Part shown: positions 24,457 through 33,605 of the stretch, in pieces | How positions within the stretch are numbered: position 1 is the first letter of the stretch | How the letters are laid out: each line of letters opens with the position of its first letter | Assembly: GCA_020633675.1 (NCBI GenBank) | Contig: JACKDE010000001.1 | Location: forward strand, 868,001 to 932,000 | DNA from: Deferribacteres bacterium | GTDB lineage: Bacteria; Zhuqueibacterota; Zhuqueibacteria; Zhuqueibacterales; Geothermadaptataceae | Length of the DNA: 64,000 bases | Direction: 5' to 3' | Position numbers and translations under genes: made by a program | The notes under the pieces: model-generated | Databases searched by the model: none | What the model saw: only the letters and a program-made list of their open reading frames with translations | What the model was told of the DNA's origin: nothing

Positions 24457-24875
24457 AAGAACTCGTTTTATACGCGAAACGGCGCTGGTTTTCGCCATTT
24501 CCCAACGTCAAATGTTACAGCCACGCTGAAAATGGCGCCACTCATTTTCCACAATTGGCCACAGCTTATCCACATTTTGTACGCACTCCTCAGCAATTGC
24601 CGGTGAGAAAAAAATGTTAACGCACTGTTAATTCTTGCCTGGCCTGCTTTGCATTTTCAATCTTTTTCCGCAATTTTGATCAGCACTATTGACGATTTTT
24701 AAGAATTTATTAAAAATTTGTTGCCGTAAGTGACTGAAAAAATTAAAGCCGACTTGGTAGCAGAGTTGTCAATAAACGGGTTATCCACATCGAATGTGAA
24801 TGCCTTTTTTCACTTTTTATCATGCCAAAGTTGTTACAATCCCAAGGCAGTTTACCTGCTAAAAATCATCGCAGG
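24457..24875. other. Noncoding region with a cluster of DnaA-box-like 9-mers
   Basis: About 420 bases. Two perfect TTATCCACA boxes lie at 24566-24574 and 24781-24789, with TTTTCCACA at 24545-24553 and TTGGCCACA at 24555-24563, all on the + strand. Between them is a very AT-rich stretch (about 24690-24730) that could unwind. This resembles a replication origin or DnaA-regulated region, but no dnaA, dnaN, rpmH or gidA gene is nearby, and downstream gene orientation (mostly minus) does not fit bidirectional leading-strand bias from here. Confidence 0.4.
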
Positions 24876-25922
24876 TCAGAGTCGGCTGGAGATGTAGTCG
24901 CCGACTTCCCGGGTACCGAGCGAGCCGCCGAGCTCCTGTGTGACCTGATGGTTCAAAATAGCCGCTTCAACGGTATTTTCAATGCGCTGTGCTGCGCTCG
25001 CAAAATTGAGATGCTGCAGCATCATCGCTGCTGTCAAAATCGCTGCGATCGGATTGGCGATGTTTTTTCCGGCCATGGCTGGTGCGGAGCCGTGCACAGG
25101 CTCGAACAGCGAGGTCTGTCCCGGATGAATATTGCCGCTCGCTGCCATGCCGAGGCCACCCTGGAGCATCGCCCCGACGTCAGTAACGATATCACCCAGC
25201 ATGTTTTCTGTCACGATAACCTGGAAATGTTCCGGGCGACGAATCATTTCCATCAGCATTGCATCTACGTAAAAATGCTCTTTTTCGATTTTGGGATATT
25301 CCTCTCCAACGGCATAAAAGACCCGCTGCCACAGGTCGTGACCATAGCGCAGCACATTGGATTTGTCGCTCATTGTGACCTTGGGCCGCTTGTGCTCGAC
25401 GGCATATTCGAAGGCAGCCCGGATAATGCGCTCGACGCCTTTACGCGTATGCACCGCTTCCTGTACTGCTATTTCATCTGCGGTGTTCTTCTTCAAAAAG
25501 CCACCTGCTCCGACGTATTCGCCCTCTGTATTTTCGCGAAAAACCACGAAATCGACGTCGCGAATGGTTTTGTTTTTGAGCGGACAGAGTTTTTCATGCA
25601 GTAATTTCACTGGCCGCAGATTGACAAAAAGATCGAGCTCGAAGCGCATTGCCAGCAAAATGCCACGGCCGTGCGCCATATCCGGGATGCGCGGATCACC
25701 CAGTGCGCCGAGCAAAATGGCATCGAATTCGTTGCGAAATATTTCAATCTGACCTTCCGGCAAGGCGATGCCTGTTTTCAAAAAGTAGTCAGCGCCAAAA
25801 TCGAAGTCGACGAGCTCGATTTGTAATGATTCCAGCCGATTGATTTCCTGCAAGACCTTGCGCGCTTCTGCGGTCACATCGATGCCGATGCCATCACCGG
25901 CGATAATCGCGATTTTGGCCAT
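24876..25922 (-). CDS. 3-isopropylmalate dehydrogenase-like NAD-dependent beta-decarboxylating dehydrogenase
   Basis: 348 residues, the usual length for leuB-type enzymes. Family motifs are clear: IAGDGIGIDVTAEA at the N-terminus, VNLRPVKLL, VVFRENTEGEYVGAGG, a catalytic Lys-Asn region MSDKSNVLRYGHDLW, YVDAMLMEMIRRP, VTENMLGDIVTDVGAMLQGGLGMA, and FEPVHGSAPAMAGKNIANP for NAD binding. The FRENTEGEY motif is closer to isocitrate/homoisocitrate/tartrate-type members than to classical LeuB, so leucine biosynthesis is not certain. GGAGGAATACGA precedes the ATG. It begins 23 nt after hydantoinase A, and no leuA, leuC or leuD lies nearby. Confidence 0.9.
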   Translation of the reverse strand: MAKIAIIAGDGIGIDVTAEARKVLQEINRLESLQIELVDFDFGADYFLKTGIALPEGQIEIFRNEFDAILLGALGDPRIPDMAHGRGILLAMRFELDLFVNLRPVKLLHEKLCPLKNKTIRDVDFVVFRENTEGEYVGAGGFLKKNTADEIAVQEAVHTRKGVERIIRAAFEYAVEHKRPKVTMSDKSNVLRYGHDLWQRVFYAVGEEYPKIEKEHFYVDAMLMEMIRRPEHFQVIVTENMLGDIVTDVGAMLQGGLGMAASGNIHPGQTSLFEPVHGSAPAMAGKNIANPIAAILTAAMMLQHLNFASAAQRIENTVEAAILNHQVTQELGGSLGTREVGDYISSRL

Positions 25923-25945
25923 TCGTATTCCTCCATTTCATTCCG

Positions 25946-28177
25946 CTAAATCTCAACTTCACGAGCTAATTTTTTCAAAATAATCGATCCTGCGGCATCG
26001 ATGTGCACGCGCCAGCCAGGCGCAACGACCAGGGTGCTGTGCTGTTCAAAGACCAGTGCCGGTCCAGCCAGAAATGCGCCGGCATTTAGATTTTGCCTGT
26101 GGTAAACCGGCACTGTCTGCCAGCCATTATCGAAAAAAGCGGTTTGCTGGCCTGCTGCAGATGCGTCTTTTTCTTCCACTGATTTGGTTACGGAAGGCGG
26201 CTCCGGCTGCTTTTGTGAAACGATCACGCGCAGGGATTCTACCTCGATTTGGCGCGTCTCGGGCAGGTATCCGTAGATCGATTGGTATTTTCGCAAAAAA
26301 AACCGCTGGATGCTGTCAAAATCGTCTATGTCAATGGCAATGCTGGATTCCTGACCTGTAAATCGCACATGAATGATGGTTCGACGCAGCTCGATTTCCG
26401 ACGGAGCGATGCCTTCATTCATGACCGACGCCGCCGCTTCTTCGGCAAGCTGATCACACCATTGGCGCAAATGTGGCTGGCAGGTCGAAAGCGATTGCAG
26501 CACTTGTCTCGTTGCGAACCGTTCTATGCGGGCCTGACCAATGCCATAGGCGCTGAGCAGGCTGGCATCGGTAGGGAAAATGATCGTAGCCATGTCGAGC
26601 AGATCGGCGATGGCGCATGCGTGTTGCCCGCCAGCGCCGCCAAATGCCAGCAGTGCATATTCGGATGGATTATAGCCCTGGCGTACAGAAATGCTACGAA
26701 TTGCGTCGGCCATACGCTCATTGGCGATAGCGAGAAAACCGGTCAGCAAGGCTTCTTTTTGCAGCGCCGAACCAGTGCGTGCGTGAATTTTTTGCAACAG
26801 TTTTTGGGTGGCAGCCTCTGCATGCTGGATATTGATCGGAATTTCAAATTGTTCAGCCTGCAAATGGCCGAGCAACAAGTTGACATCAGTGATCGACAGA
26901 GGGCCGCCGGCACCATAGCAAGCCGGACCGGGGATAGCACCTGCGCTTTCCGGGCCAACACGCGTTCGCTGGCCGTCAAACCAGCAGATGGAGCCGCCGC
27001 CTGCTGCCACACTTTCAATCGCCAGTGCTGGTGCCACGAGATGCGCGTCGCCAACCTGGTGTTCGAAAACATATTCAAAATCACCGTCGAAACGGCAGGC
27101 ATCGGTGCTGGTGCCGCCCATGTCGAAAGCAATGATTTGCTCGGATCCACTGCGTTGTGCACTTCGGGCCGCGCCAACAACTCCGCCCGCGGGCCCGCTC
27201 AGCAGGCTGTCTTTTGCCTGATAATTATGCGGTTGCACCAAACCGCCTGCACTGGTCATCACATGCAGGGTGCCTTGCTGAATAGCTTTTTGGACATTGG
27301 CCAAATAGCGATGAATGACAGGGCCGAGGTAGGCGTTAATCACAGTCGTTTCAGCGCGCGGCAAGATTTTGATGAATGGCGCGATTGCAGATGAACAGGT
27401 GATAAACTCAAAACCGGCCTGTTCGAGCGCGGCCGCCAACTGTTTTTCGTGGCTGGGATTGAGGTAGCTGTGCATCAGCGCGATAGCTACAGAAGTCACG
27501 CCTTGCTGCCGCAGTGCCGGCATTTGTGAAGTCACATTCTTGAGCTCGAGCGCGCGGATGATCCGCCCGTGCGCATCGAGTCGCTCAGGCACTTCAACTA
27601 CAGAATGATAATAGGGCTCAGGTTTATGGATTTCAAGCGCGAACAGCTCAGGGCGCTGTTGGGTGCCGATGCGTAGCAGGTCAGCGAAGCCTTCAGTGAT
27701 GAAAAGTGCAGTCCGTGCGCCATTGCGCTCAAGCAGGGCGTTGGTGCCACGGGTGGTGGCCAGCCGCATTTCGATAGCTGGTAATGGCACGTTTGCGGGA
27801 GTGCCCGTCACCAGACGTGCAGCCAGTATCGGTGCTTCCTCAGCACTTTGAACTTCAAAGGCAGCATTTGGCGCGGCTGCTTGCATCAGGGGTGCAGAGA
27901 GCGTCAATAAATTTTTGTCCGGCAAAAATTGCTCAACATGCAGATCAGCGGAATCGATCTGGTCCAGCAAACGAAAGCGGAAGCTTTTTATAAAATTTTC
28001 AGGCGCATGCCATTGTTCATTAATGCAGAGCGTTCGGTCGTCTAATTGCTCCACAATACGGCCTCGTAATGCGCTGGAACTCAATACTTTTGCACGGAGC
28101 AAGCTGCCATTTGGCGAATAGGCCAGGCAATCGGTAAAGGTGCCGCCGGTATCCACCCAAATTCGCCACGAGTTCAC
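25946..28177 (-). CDS. hyuA: Hydantoinase/oxoprolinase family protein, subunit A-like
   Basis: 743 residues from a GTG start. The N-terminal ASKHA-type nucleotide-binding signature is present (RIWVDTGGTFTDCLAY), as are LATTRGTNALLERNGARTALF, AFDMGGTSTDACRF and LLAFGGAGGQHACAIADLL. ATP-dependent 5-oxoprolinases, N-methylhydantoinases and acetone carboxylases share this domain, and the substrate cannot be deduced. The start overlaps the stop of the giant sensor gene by 4 nt (GTGA), implying translational coupling. Its usual partner, the B subunit, is 3 kb further along in a separate unit with moaC. Confidence 0.93.
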   Translation of the reverse strand: MNSWRIWVDTGGTFTDCLAYSPNGSLLRAKVLSSSALRGRIVEQLDDRTLCINEQWHAPENFIKSFRFRLLDQIDSADLHVEQFLPDKNLLTLSAPLMQAAAPNAAFEVQSAEEAPILAARLVTGTPANVPLPAIEMRLATTRGTNALLERNGARTALFITEGFADLLRIGTQQRPELFALEIHKPEPYYHSVVEVPERLDAHGRIIRALELKNVTSQMPALRQQGVTSVAIALMHSYLNPSHEKQLAAALEQAGFEFITCSSAIAPFIKILPRAETTVINAYLGPVIHRYLANVQKAIQQGTLHVMTSAGGLVQPHNYQAKDSLLSGPAGGVVGAARSAQRSGSEQIIAFDMGGTSTDACRFDGDFEYVFEHQVGDAHLVAPALAIESVAAGGGSICWFDGQRTRVGPESAGAIPGPACYGAGGPLSITDVNLLLGHLQAEQFEIPINIQHAEAATQKLLQKIHARTGSALQKEALLTGFLAIANERMADAIRSISVRQGYNPSEYALLAFGGAGGQHACAIADLLDMATIIFPTDASLLSAYGIGQARIERFATRQVLQSLSTCQPHLRQWCDQLAEEAAASVMNEGIAPSEIELRRTIIHVRFTGQESSIAIDIDDFDSIQRFFLRKYQSIYGYLPETRQIEVESLRVIVSQKQPEPPSVTKSVEEKDASAAGQQTAFFDNGWQTVPVYHRQNLNAGAFLAGPALVFEQHSTLVVAPGWRVHIDAAGSIILKKLAREVEI

Positions 28178-31100
28178 TTGCCCTCCATGATTTCAACACC
28201 CTCCCAGCCTGCTGGTACGCCCTGCACCATAAATTGCGCACAGCGTTCGAGATAAAGCTTGGCAGTTTTGTCCTCGGGATGAACTTTGAGCACTTTGTTG
28301 AAGCTAACTGATGCTTCTGCAAAATCGCGCGCACTGTAGTGCAGCAGGCCCTGTTCAAAATCGACTTTGGTTTGCAACTTTAAGTCTTTCGATTTTTTCT
28401 GATCGCCGTCGAATATCTCAAATGCAGAGACCGGCTGATTCTTGCCTTTTACCTGGATTTTGCCCAGAAAACGTGTGTTGTAGCGCTCACGATCCTGAAG
28501 CTTATTGAGCGTCGTTTCGCTGACAACAATCGACACACCATAGCGCTTGCTAAGCGTCTCCAGCCGCGTGGCGAGATTGACCGCATCAGAAAAAATATCG
28601 CCCTGCATGCGTTCGCGCTCACCGACGATACCAAGCATCAGGCTGCCGGTGTTGAGCCCGATGCCGATTTTAACAGCCGGTTTTCCCGCTTTTTCTCGTT
28701 CGCGCCCATACTCGTCCAGCCGCTTGAGTGTGGCGATGGCATTGTCAATGGCATCTTCCACGCGGCGCGGGAACAATGCCAGCACGGCATCTCCGGTGTA
28801 CCGATCGATAAAACCGTGATGTTCTCGGATAATAGGCGAAACCAATCCCATATAGGTATTGATAAATTCAAAATTTTCCTCGGGCGACATTTTTTCTGAA
28901 ATAGTGGTAAAGGAGCGGATATCTGAGACAAATATGGTCATTTCCGCCTGCGCGTTGTCGCCAAGCTTGATATCGACAATGCTTTCCTTGTTCAAATAGC
29001 GCAAAAATTCTTTTGGCAGAAAGCGCCCGTAAGCCTGATTGATATTGAGCAAATTCAGGTGCGTGCGAATGCGTGCCAGCAACTCATCGCGTGAAAAGGG
29101 TTTGGCGAGATAGTCGTTTGCGCCGGAATTGAGGCCTGCCAGCAGATCCTGTACCTGATCCTTTGCTGTGACCATAATCACCGGCATCTCGGTCGGCAGG
29201 TATTTGTTGCGTATTTTGCCGCAGACTTCGTAGCCAGACATTTTGGGCATCATAATGTCGAGTAACACCAGGTCGAAGACTTCTCCCGACTCCAGCATTT
29301 TGAGCGCTTCATCGCCATTGAACGCCTGGCGGTAACCATAGTTGAACTGGCTCAGGTGATTCGCCATGACTTGCTGATTGACCGGCTCGTCGTCGACGAT
29401 TAAGATATTGAATTTTGCCGACGCCGGCTGCAATCTGACCTCTTCCTCGGCCGAAGGCGCAATGACTTGCCGGACAGTCGACAAATGGCTGGCGCTGGTC
29501 TTGTGCTGTACAGGCTTCTCCTTCGAGAGTGGCAAGGTGAAAGTAAAGGTTGAGCCGCGCCCCAATTCCGATTCGACACGAATGGTGCCACCGTGAAGCT
29601 CGACCAGCTTTTTTGTAATCGCCAGACCGAGTCCTGTACCGCCATAAATACGCTCGGTGGAAGCATCCCCTTGCTCAAACGAGCCAAAGATCGTATCAAA
29701 TTTGTCTTTCGAGATGCCAATGCCGGTATCGGCTACCGCAATTGCAGCCTTGCCATCAATCTCCCTGGCGCTGATCGTGACAGAGCCGTTCTCTGTAAAC
29801 TTCACAGCATTATCGATCAGGTTGTGCAGAATCTGCTGCAGACGATTCTCATCGGCTTGTACGGCAGCAAACTGCGCAGGAATGTCGTTGATGAGCTGAA
29901 TGTTTTTGCGAGCCAACAGTGTCTCGCTAAATTTCAGCACCACATCCACAAGTACATGTAAATCGACCGGTCCTGATTGCAGTTTGATATGATGCGTTTT
30001 TAGTTTCGAAAAATCGAGAATATCGTTCACCAGGCTTGTCAGTCTTTTGCCTGAGGCAACAATCAAGCTGAGATTACTGCGTGTCTTCGCTGCCGGTGCC
30101 TGTTCGAACGAATCCAGCAAGGATTCCGAGAGTCCAATGATTCCATTGAGTGGTGTGCGCAATTCGTGTGAGGTGTTGGCAAGAAATTCGTCTTTGAGCC
30201 TGTCGATTTGGCGCAAACGTTCCGAAACCCTTCTCTCACGCACCAGCTCAAGCTGTTTTTGCCGCAACTCCAGCCATCTGAGTCCATAAAGAACACCAAA
30301 CACGCAGAGACCGTAAAATGTATAAGCCCACCACGTTTTCCACCACGGTGGCAAAATGGTGAGTGCGAGGGATGTGCCCTGCTCGTTCCACACACCGTCA
30401 TCGTTGGAGCCTTTGATGCGCAACGTGTATTTGTCGGGATCGAGATTGGTAAAGGTGATTTCACGCTTGTTGCCGAGCTGGATCCAGTTGTCATTGAACC
30501 CTTCCAGCCTATAGGCGTATTGATTGCGTTGTGGATTGCGAAAATTGAGGGCGGCGACCTCAAAGACCAGAATATTATCTGTGTAATTGAGTTCGATTTG
30601 TTCACGCGCTGCAATGCCGGATTCCTCGATAGAGACGCCCGCTGTGTCTTCGGTATTAAAGCGAGTAAAACGCGTGATGACGACCGGCGGAACAAAAGGA
30701 TTATCTCGAATGCTATCAGGGTGAAATACATTGAATCCATTTTCGCCACCAAAGTACATTTCACCATTCCGGCTTCTTAAATAGGCGCCCATGTTAAATT
30801 CATTGCTTTGCAAACCATCGCTCAAATCGTAAGTTTTAAAATGTAATGTCTGCGGGTCAAACTGGGCAAGGCCATTGTTGGTGCTCATCCAAATGTGGCC
30901 ACGATCGTCCTCGAGCAATCCGTACACAACATCGTTTGGCAGGCCGTCTTGCTTACGGAACTGCGTAAACACGTCGGTCTGGCGATTGAGCTTGTTCAGC
31001 CCACCACCGATGGTTGCAATCCAGAAATTGCCAGCGCGATCTTCAAGCAGCGCAGAAATCCATGGATGGCTCAACTGGCCTTTCTGCTCGGGGGCTGCCC

Positions 31101-32724
31101 GGTAGCGGTGAAATTTCTGAACAGCGGGCAGAAAACGATTCAGACCTTCTTCGGTGCCGATCCACAGGTGGCCCTCGCGATCCATGTAAAGGCAGGACAC
31201 GCCGTTATGGCTGAGAGAAAGCGAGTCTGCCGGATTGCTTTTAAACACCTCGAATACATTGGTTTGTGGATCGAAACGGTTGAGACCACCACCCCATGTA
31301 CCGATCCAAAGGTGACCTGTTGGATCTTCGAGCATGGTCATCACCCACTCATGGCTCAAGCTGGCTGGCTTTCCCGGTTCGGGGAAATACCGGCGAAACG
31401 AGGTACTGCCTGGCGTTCGTCGATTCAATCCACTTTGGGTGCCGATCCACAGCTCCCCATGCTGATCTTCTGAAATGCTCCAAACCGAATTGCTGCTCAA
31501 ACTGTTCGGCTGTCCCGGATTGTGCTGAAACAGGCTAAAGCTGCCGGTGTTGGGATTGTATCGATTGAGCCCTCCCTCGGTGCCAATCCAGATTCGTCCG
31601 TCCCGGTCTTCGCCAAAAGTCCAAATCGAATTGTTGCTCAAGCCTTCACTGGAATTGGCCTTCCGGCTAACGTGTTGAAATATGCGTTCGTGTGCATCCA
31701 GGCGATTCAGGCCACCGCGTGTGCCGATCCACAATCCACCGGCACGGTCTTCGAGCAACGAAAAAACATCGTTGCCGAGCAAAGCTTGTGGATCATCGCC
31801 ATGGCCAGAGATATGCTCGAAGCTGCCCGTGTCCGGGTTAAACCGGTTCAAACCGTCGCCGCGTGTGCCAAACCAAAGCATGCCGTCATGATCCTGCAAA
31901 ATAGCGAATACATCATCACCGCTCAGGCTGTTGGAATTGCCCTGCTGATGCTGTAGCAACTCTATCTCGCCAGTCTGTGGTTCAAACGTCAGGACGCCGG
32001 ATGGAGTGGCCAGCCACAGTTTCCCGCGGAGGCCTTCTTCAATGGCGCGGATGCGCAAATTCGAATACTTTTCTATTGCTTCAAGTGAATGAAATTCATG
32101 AGTTTCACGATTGAAAATGCGTAGCCCTTCCGACGTTCCCAGGAGAAGTCTGCCGTTGCGGTCTTCAAAAATCGCGTCGATACGTAAATGCGTTTCGGAT
32201 TGCGGAGCAAATCGCTGAAAGGCTTTACGCTCGCTGTCAAGGCGGTTCAGGCCGGCGTCGGTGCCAATCCAAAGTGTGCCAGCCTGGTCTTCAAAAATGG
32301 CGAAAACGTTGTTGCTGTTGATAGAGTTGGCATTTTCGCTGCTATGCTGAAAACGTTCGAACTGCTCTGTTTCTGCATCGAAACGATTGAGCCCGCCATC
32401 CGTGCCAATCCAAAGATGATCATGTCTGTCCTCATAAATCGCTTCAATTCTGTTGGCGCTCAGGCTGCGGAGGTTTTGGGGATCGTTTTTATAGATACGA
32501 AAGGTATAACCGTCGAATCGGTTGAGTCCATCCTGTGTTCCAATCCAAAGAAAACCGAGATGGTCTTGAAATAAACTTTGCGGTGTACCTTGAGAAAGCC
32601 CATCATCAATCGAAAAGTGGCGCAAAACCATCGTTTGTGTGGTTGGGGCAGCCTGATTCGTGGATTGTCCGTATAAAAAAGAAGCGCTAAAAAGCAGAAG
32701 CAGGATGCTGAGTAGAAGTCGCAT
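28174..32724 (-). CDS. Hybrid sensor: propeller - Y_Y_Y - histidine kinase - receiver - adenylyl cyclase - TPR-like
   Basis: 1516 residues in one chain. A signal peptide (MRLLLSILLLLFSASFLYGQ) precedes about 14 two-component-regulator propeller repeats (IFEDRNGRLLLGTSEGLRIF type, W-I-G-T motifs). A Y_Y_Y domain follows (YRLEGFNDNWIQLG), then a membrane helix near 795-820 and HisKA with FLANTSHELRTPLNG (~848). HATPase_c carries an N box (HNLIDNAVKFTENG) and G boxes (DTGIGIS, GGTGLGL). The receiver domain (~1103-1225) has DLVLLDIMMPK. A class III cyclase (~1258-1438) has FVSDIRSFTTISEKMS, DRYTGDAVLALFP and GDIFSDAVNLATRLE. The C-terminal helices (~1441-1510) resemble TPRs. The Lys of the usual K-Y-x-G-D motif is Arg here. 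The protein should sense a periplasmic ligand and signal through phosphorelay and possibly cAMP. Coupled to hyuA. Confidence 0.93.
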   Translation of the reverse strand: MRLLLSILLLLFSASFLYGQSTNQAAPTTQTMVLRHFSIDDGLSQGTPQSLFQDHLGFLWIGTQDGLNRFDGYTFRIYKNDPQNLRSLSANRIEAIYEDRHDHLWIGTDGGLNRFDAETEQFERFQHSSENANSINSNNVFAIFEDQAGTLWIGTDAGLNRLDSERKAFQRFAPQSETHLRIDAIFEDRNGRLLLGTSEGLRIFNRETHEFHSLEAIEKYSNLRIRAIEEGLRGKLWLATPSGVLTFEPQTGEIELLQHQQGNSNSLSGDDVFAILQDHDGMLWFGTRGDGLNRFNPDTGSFEHISGHGDDPQALLGNDVFSLLEDRAGGLWIGTRGGLNRLDAHERIFQHVSRKANSSEGLSNNSIWTFGEDRDGRIWIGTEGGLNRYNPNTGSFSLFQHNPGQPNSLSSNSVWSISEDQHGELWIGTQSGLNRRTPGSTSFRRYFPEPGKPASLSHEWVMTMLEDPTGHLWIGTWGGGLNRFDPQTNVFEVFKSNPADSLSLSHNGVSCLYMDREGHLWIGTEEGLNRFLPAVQKFHRYRAAPEQKGQLSHPWISALLEDRAGNFWIATIGGGLNKLNRQTDVFTQFRKQDGLPNDVVYGLLEDDRGHIWMSTNNGLAQFDPQTLHFKTYDLSDGLQSNEFNMGAYLRSRNGEMYFGGENGFNVFHPDSIRDNPFVPPVVITRFTRFNTEDTAGVSIEESGIAAREQIELNYTDNILVFEVAALNFRNPQRNQYAYRLEGFNDNWIQLGNKREITFTNLDPDKYTLRIKGSNDDGVWNEQGTSLALTILPPWWKTWWAYTFYGLCVFGVLYGLRWLELRQKQLELVRERRVSERLRQIDRLKDEFLANTSHELRTPLNGIIGLSESLLDSFEQAPAAKTRSNLSLIVASGKRLTSLVNDILDFSKLKTHHIKLQSGPVDLHVLVDVVLKFSETLLARKNIQLINDIPAQFAAVQADENRLQQILHNLIDNAVKFTENGSVTISAREIDGKAAIAVADTGIGISKDKFDTIFGSFEQGDASTERIYGGTGLGLAITKKLVELHGGTIRVESELGRGSTFTFTLPLSKEKPVQHKTSASHLSTVRQVIAPSAEEEVRLQPASAKFNILIVDDEPVNQQVMANHLSQFNYGYRQAFNGDEALKMLESGEVFDLVLLDIMMPKMSGYEVCGKIRNKYLPTEMPVIMVTAKDQVQDLLAGLNSGANDYLAKPFSRDELLARIRTHLNLLNINQAYGRFLPKEFLRYLNKESIVDIKLGDNAQAEMTIFVSDIRSFTTISEKMSPEENFEFINTYMGLVSPIIREHHGFIDRYTGDAVLALFPRRVEDAIDNAIATLKRLDEYGREREKAGKPAVKIGIGLNTGSLMLGIVGERERMQGDIFSDAVNLATRLETLSKRYGVSIVVSETTLNKLQDRERYNTRFLGKIQVKGKNQPVSAFEIFDGDQKKSKDLKLQTKVDFEQGLLHYSARDFAEASVSFNKVLKVHPEDKTAKLYLERCAQFMVQGVPAGWEGVEIMEGK

Positions 32725-32833
32725 GATCGAGCCTTGGTCAAATTTTGTTTTGTTTGGCGGGCAAATATAGCTAATATTTTTAATTCAGCCACATGAAATA
32801 TGACTAAACACCTTGAAACGAATAGGGAAGAAT

Positions 32834-33280
32834 TTGCCAAAAACCGTGGTTTCGCGATCAATTGATGCACCGGTTGCGTTTGTTTTTAAGGCGATTTCCG
32901 ATATCCGGCATTTTTCGAAAGCAATCCCGCATATTGCCAAAATCGAATATTTGACTGAGCAGCAATCTGGTGTCGGCACACGATTTCGGGAAACACGTTT
33001 GATGAATGGCAAAGTGGCTTCAACCGAATTGGAGGTCACAGAGTTTGTTGAAAATGAGCGTATTCGACTGGTAGCGGACAGCCACGGCACGCTTTGGGAC
33101 TCCGTTTTTGTTGTCAAAGCAGCGGGTGACCAAACAGATTTGACATTAACAATGGACGCCACACCACAGACGATGATGGCTAAAATGATGGCGCCGATGA
33201 CGAAGCATATCATCCAAAAGGCTTTGGAAGATGATATGGATTCGATGAAGACCTACTGTGAAAAGCATTACGACAAGTAG
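32834..33280 (+). CDS. SRPBCC (START/Bet v1-like) family protein
   Basis: About 148 residues from TTG 32834 (AGGGAAG just upstream); a TTG at 32813 would add seven residues. The fold pattern of SRPBCC proteins is visible: an initial strand VSRSIDAPVAFVFKAISDIRHF, then a series of strands (GTRFRETRLMNGKVASTELEVTEF, RLVADSHGTLWDSVFVV), and a long C-terminal helix. These proteins bind hydrophobic ligands in a deep pocket. Divergent from the giant sensor gene with about 100 bp between; ligand unknown. Confidence 0.82.
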   Translation: MPKTVVSRSIDAPVAFVFKAISDIRHFSKAIPHIAKIEYLTEQQSGVGTRFRETRLMNGKVASTELEVTEFVENERIRLVADSHGTLWDSVFVVKAAGDQTDLTLTMDATPQTMMAKMMAPMTKHIIQKALEDDMDSMKTYCEKHYDK

Positions 33281-33334
33281 ATATGCTCTATCTGAGCAAA
33301 GTAGGGGAATTCACAATTATTTGAGGAGAGAAAT

Positions 33335-33601
33335 ATGGCACCGCAAGGTTCTATTGAGTTTTGGAATGTCAGTGAAGTCGATGTCAGTGTGTACAAAGCT
33401 GGCGGCAACCAGCATGTCGTTGATTTGGCGCCGGATGCTTCATCCGTGCAAGCCACCAGCCCTGGCGAAAAGTGGGTAGTGAAGGTAAAAACCAGCGGAG
33501 AAGAAATCGGTAAGGTCACCGGCACGGCCAGCAAACAACTCTATGAAATTAAAGTCAAGAGTGGTGGCGGCAAGGGAACGCCTCAAAAGAGCGGAAGCTG
33601 A
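33335..33601 (+). CDS. Small beta-rich protein of unknown function, VHL-beta-like pattern
   Basis: 88 residues, ATG preceded by GAGGAGAG. The predicted strands SIEFWNVSEVDVSVYKAG, HVVDLAPDASSVQATSPGEKW and VVKVKTSGEEIGKVTG, with a Pro-Gly turn and a Trp, recall the pVHL beta-domain pattern. The C-terminus is a Gly/Lys/Ser tail. It lacks a signal peptide. No function is assigned. It lies 54 bp after the SRPBCC gene, same strand. Confidence 0.65.
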   Translation: MAPQGSIEFWNVSEVDVSVYKAGGNQHVVDLAPDASSVQATSPGEKWVVKVKTSGEEIGKVTGTASKQLYEIKVKSGGGKGTPQKSGS

Positions 33602-33605
33602 AACT

